Assembly: GCA_008931825.1 (NCBI GenBank)
Contig: QXVZ01033926.1
Location: 1 to 22,684 of the forward strand
DNA length: 22,684 bases
From: Phallusia fumigata
Lineage: Eukaryota > Chordata > Ascidiacea > Phlebobranchia > Ascidiidae
Direction: 5' to 3'
Part shown: positions 19,987-22,684 of the stretch, piece by piece
Layout: each line of letters starts with the position of its first letter
Numbering within the stretch: the stretch's first letter is position 1
The notes under the pieces: model-generated
Databases searched by the model: none
What the model saw: only the letters and a program-made list of their open reading frames with translations
Told to the model about the DNA's origin: nothing
Translations under genes and position numbers: made by a program

Positions 19987-22199
19987 GTATTGAATGCCGA
20001 AATGCAGTAAGAATAACAATAATTAAAACGTTTTGCTAAATGGGCGACATAACCAGTCTACAGAATTTTTTAAATTGTGTTTCTTGCATGTGGATTTTTT
20101 CCTTTTCTAATCAAGTTTTTGATCTAAAAAACAATTACAGAACAACAGTTTGTAAACTAATACTTTGTAAAAGCTGTTGGTCAAACTAATACTGATCCAA
20201 ATGTTTGTTGATACTGATTTAGGGTTGTAGGGTAAATTGTGATACAGGAATATTATTATAAACCCATTTGGTGAAACTTTTGCAAACTGAGAATGAAATT
20301 TTGTAGGTGTATTTAAAGCTTTAGATCAACCACTAAGTTTTAAACACAAAAACCAACAAACTAAACCGAGGTTCTATCTTGAACCAGATGCCAAGCCTTG
20401 CTAAAAAATTGTTAAAGTGTAGCTGTAATTTTGGCTTGTTAAATTGCGGAGCAAGTTACTTTTTAATGTTTTTGCCTAATTAGTGAACAGAGCACAGTAA
20501 GTTGGCCTGTATTTTATAACTGCACCCCCAATGAAGTACATTTTATGGACATAACCTTGGTAGGCAGTCATTCAAAACAAAAACAACCCCACATACTAAA
20601 CAGAGAGGTATGAAACTTACGTCATCATTTTTTTGCTCTAGTTGAGGATGACGATGACATCATAGAAGATGAAACGAAACCTGACACAGAAGAAACTGAT
20701 GAGGAAGATGAAGCCGTTGTGGAAACTGAGGTAACAAACCTTCAATTTCTTTCCTGGAATATTTCTTCGCATTTTAAGTAGTATGGAACGCAACACACAA
20801 TTTGGCCTATTGCAAAGGATAGAAATTTTTGCTTCCAGACTGGTAAACAGACAAGTTAATCCAAGTTGTTTGAACTACTTAATGGTTTACCATAACCCTG
20901 TTAAAAGATTTGACAAAACTTTAAATCTTTGCGCACAAAATTTGTTGTCTGAACAGCTGTTTTCATCATAATTGATGACTTAATGACAAAGAATCTGTTT
21001 AAAACATTTTTGTTGTTTAATCATACTAGCGATTGCATTTATTGCCAAAATTACCGTTATTTACTCAGAAAAAACAAAACACACACAGTTTGTGCAGTTT
21101 GGTCCTTAATATTGAAGGACCCTTTAAATAGAACCCCTCAAAAGTTATCCTATTAACAAAACTTTCCACACTTGCACCTTTTCCACCATAAATAGCACAT
21201 TCTTGAATAGGATGTATTCAAATAAGCATTGTAGTAAGCGTTCAACCTCGATCCACCAATTGCACCCTTCATATTTTTGCGCCTCAGAACGTTCTAATGT
21301 TGCGCAGCTATTTCCGACTTGATGATGGATTTAGTGTTGTTATGTTTACTAGGGCTGCTTTGACAAAGCGAATTAAACTCAACTTAGGAGCACTAGTACT
21401 ATTAAAAACCATTGGTTGAATTTTGCTTTATAACAGGATGATGAGTTTGATACCTTGGATCCGGATGAGTTTGAAGGGCTTCCTGGTGATGATACGATAT
21501 GGGAGAATGACAAAAAGGGAAAGAGGGGAAAAAAGGTTAGCAGATCAATTTTGTTTGCCTACAGTGTAAAGTAACATTAATTGGGGGCTTCCTACCCTTT
21601 TTGTGGTCACAGACGGCTATAACATTTTTACATAATCCATGCACCATTTTTAAAAAGCAACACATTGTGAACCCTTTTAACACTTTATATGTAGACCTAA
21701 GCACTTATTCATTGGTTCTTAACATGGGTGTCAGTGTTCCCCTGGGCCATTTGTTATCTTTAAGGGGTACTGGAGAATAAATGAGTGATTGTGGGTAACT
21801 GACAGAGTTAAAACGGGAAACAACGATAAATTTCGTCATATATATGCTTCTTCAAATGACCAGCATAAGTAGGTTGGTTTCCATAAAATTAGCTGGACAT
21901 GCTAGTTTTAATGCTGTCAAAATGAATTTGTTTTGATTTTTGATTATTGTGGCAGGCATTTTTAAATCACCGAGCTGTTTAGGGGCCAGCACAAGAAAAA
22001 AGTTTCACATTAACTGATCTAACCACATCTATAATTTAAAGGGGAAATCGGAGCCTGAACTGCAGATTGCCAAAGTGCCGATGCATCTCCGAAGTTGGGA
22101 CAAATATTTCATCGAGATTTTGATGGTGGCCGGCCTGTCAGTTTACCTTATCAATTTTTTCATCGGGAAGACCAAAAATGGCAACATTGCATCAGCGTG
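19824..22199 (+). CDS. CCDC47: CCDC47 (calumin), N-terminal part, four coding exons, 3' end outside the window
   Basis: CCDC47 is an ER membrane protein with an acidic lumenal segment that binds calcium weakly. With Asterix (WDR83OS) it forms the PAT complex, which shields membrane segments of multipass proteins at the translocon. Exons are 19824-19986, 20642-20730, 21437-21535 and 22042-22199, all GT/AG with matching phases, giving 169 residues plus two bases. Visible in order: signal peptide MGVRFRVVGSFLLLLFLHSS (1-20); acidic NEFAEFEDFDE (about 34-44), which matches the vertebrate NDFAEFEDV region; further Asp/Glu-rich stretches EDDDDIIEDE and DEFEGL; a basic KKGKRGKK patch (110-117); then VPMHLRSWDKYFIEILMVAG and LSVYLINFFIGKTKN, the conserved transmembrane segment, ending NIASAW. 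The cytosolic domain and coiled coil should lie to the right. The start at 19824 is preferred over the in-frame ATG at 19773 because it directly begins the signal peptide and follows a splice acceptor. Confidence 0.95.
20642..20730 (+). CDS. CCDC47: CCDC47 coding exon 2 (acidic)
   Basis: 89 bases: two bases complete Val, then 29 residues rich in Asp and Glu (EDDDDIIEDE...EAVVETE). The acceptor is TTGCTCTAG and the donor GTAACA. This is the lumenal acidic, probably calcium-binding, segment. Confidence 0.9.
21437..21535 (+). CDS. CCDC47: CCDC47 coding exon 3 (acidic then basic)
   Basis: 99 bases, 33 residues in phase 0: DDEFDTLDPDEFEGLPGDD, TIW, then ENDKKGKRGKK. The DEFEG motif recalls the vertebrate EEFEGYED. 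The acceptor is TTTATAACAG and the donor GTTAGC. Confidence 0.9.
22042..22199 (+). CDS. CCDC47: CCDC47 coding exon 4 (transmembrane segment)
   Basis: 158 bases: 52 residues plus TG of a Trp codon. KYFIEILMVAGLSVYLINFF is the conserved single transmembrane span, followed by IGKTKNGNIASAW, closely matching vertebrate CCDC47. The acceptor is AATTTAAAG and the donor GTATGA at 22200. Confidence 0.95.
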
Positions 22200-22299
22200 G
22201 TATGACATTTTGTGATTTTTTTGTTATTGTGTGGAACAATACCAAGCGCTTTGCCAAAATTAATCCGCTATTGTGATTCCTGTTTTGTTGCGATTCAAT

Positions 22300-22491
22300 A
22301 TCAACGGTGCATATAGCACAAGAGGCACGCTAAAGTGGACTTCCTACTGCATGTTGAATGATCGAAAAGAAACTTACGTCTCTTGTCTCGCATGTGTTTG
22401 GTGTAAACCAGTCATAATGAATCCAGGAAATTTCTGGGATGGCAGCCTAGACTTTTTCTAATAGCCGCCACCCCGGGAATCAACGCCTATG
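22300..22491 (-). mobile_element. Truncated inverted copy of the 13799-14162 MITE, in a CCDC47 intron
   Basis: Reading the complement from 22491, the sequence starts CATAGGCGTTGATTCCCGGG and aligns with the left part of the complete element. It shares GAAATTTCCTGGATT, TATGACTGGTTTACACCAAA, CACATGC and the GTGCTATATGCA stretch, fading out near 22300. Relative to the complete copy it lacks 39 bp between two GGGTGGCAG repeats and the right terminal part, including one terminal repeat. The substitution level suggests an old insertion. The open frame at 22273-22461 lies on it and is not a gene. Confidence 0.8.
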
Positions 22492-22684
22492 GCCCCTACT
22501 GGCACGTCTCGCTATAAAAGAACAGGACAAGATTAAATTAGAACAGACCTTGGCCTTTCACACCCTCGAGCCACCTTTGGTTGACTCTGTCTGGCCCGTG
22601 TAAAGCTAATTTGGTCGAATAAATGACATTTTCTGTAAGGCCATCTTACATTTTTTACCAGCTTGTCAAAACAACGCTATTTAC

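Larger units (their letters stand above)
19987..22041 (+). other. CCDC47 introns 1-3
   Basis: Introns 19987-20641 (655 bp), 20731-21436 (706 bp) and 21536-22041 (506 bp). No repeats, RNA genes or extra conserved exons recognised. The open frame at 20783-20971 is intronic and has no support. Confidence 0.7.

Overview
This is eukaryotic, AT-rich DNA with short introns and no bacterial-style gene layout. It holds the 5' ends of two conserved animal genes facing away from each other. The minus strand carries the first six coding exons of a formin-like (FMNL) gene, from the start codon at 6611 leftwards to 350, where it runs out of the window. The plus strand carries the first four coding exons of CCDC47 (calumin), from 19824 to 22199, where it runs off the right edge. 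Both were assembled by hand: every junction has GT/AG borders, the reading phases fit exactly, and the proteins align through each junction with the vertebrate families. Compact introns (321 bp to about 2.4 kb), the divergence of the proteins, splice acceptors very close to start codons and haplotype-like assembly artefacts suggest an invertebrate chordate, most likely an ascidian tunicate such as Ciona. That species guess is inference.

Layout. 1-6611: FMNL exons 6 to 1 (minus strand), coding 251 residues plus two bases, including an N-myristoylation-type start (MGNSES) and the start of the GBD/FH3 domain. 6612-19823: about 13.2 kb between the two start codons, with no convincing protein gene. 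It contains a cluster of CRE-like sites (7976-8009), a dispersed family of 70-bp repeats in both orientations (8.14-11.65 kb), a weak tandem duplication (13341-13675), a complete MITE with 8-bp target duplications (13799-14162) and a large duplication around an N (15654-19274). 19824-22199: CCDC47 exons 1 to 4, coding the signal peptide, acidic segment and transmembrane segment (169 residues plus two bases). A truncated inverted copy of the MITE lies in the following intron.

Three single Ns (1326, 17402, 18691) each sit exactly between two near-identical direct repeats. This is what unmerged overlapping contigs or haplotypes look like, so these duplications are probably not real. Without them the space between the genes shrinks to about 11.3 kb.

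The two genes have unrelated jobs: FMNL drives actin assembly at the membrane, and CCDC47 assists multipass membrane protein folding in the ER. I see no new multi-gene system. The parts least explained by known features are the inverted 70-bp repeat family and the CRE cluster between the divergent genes.
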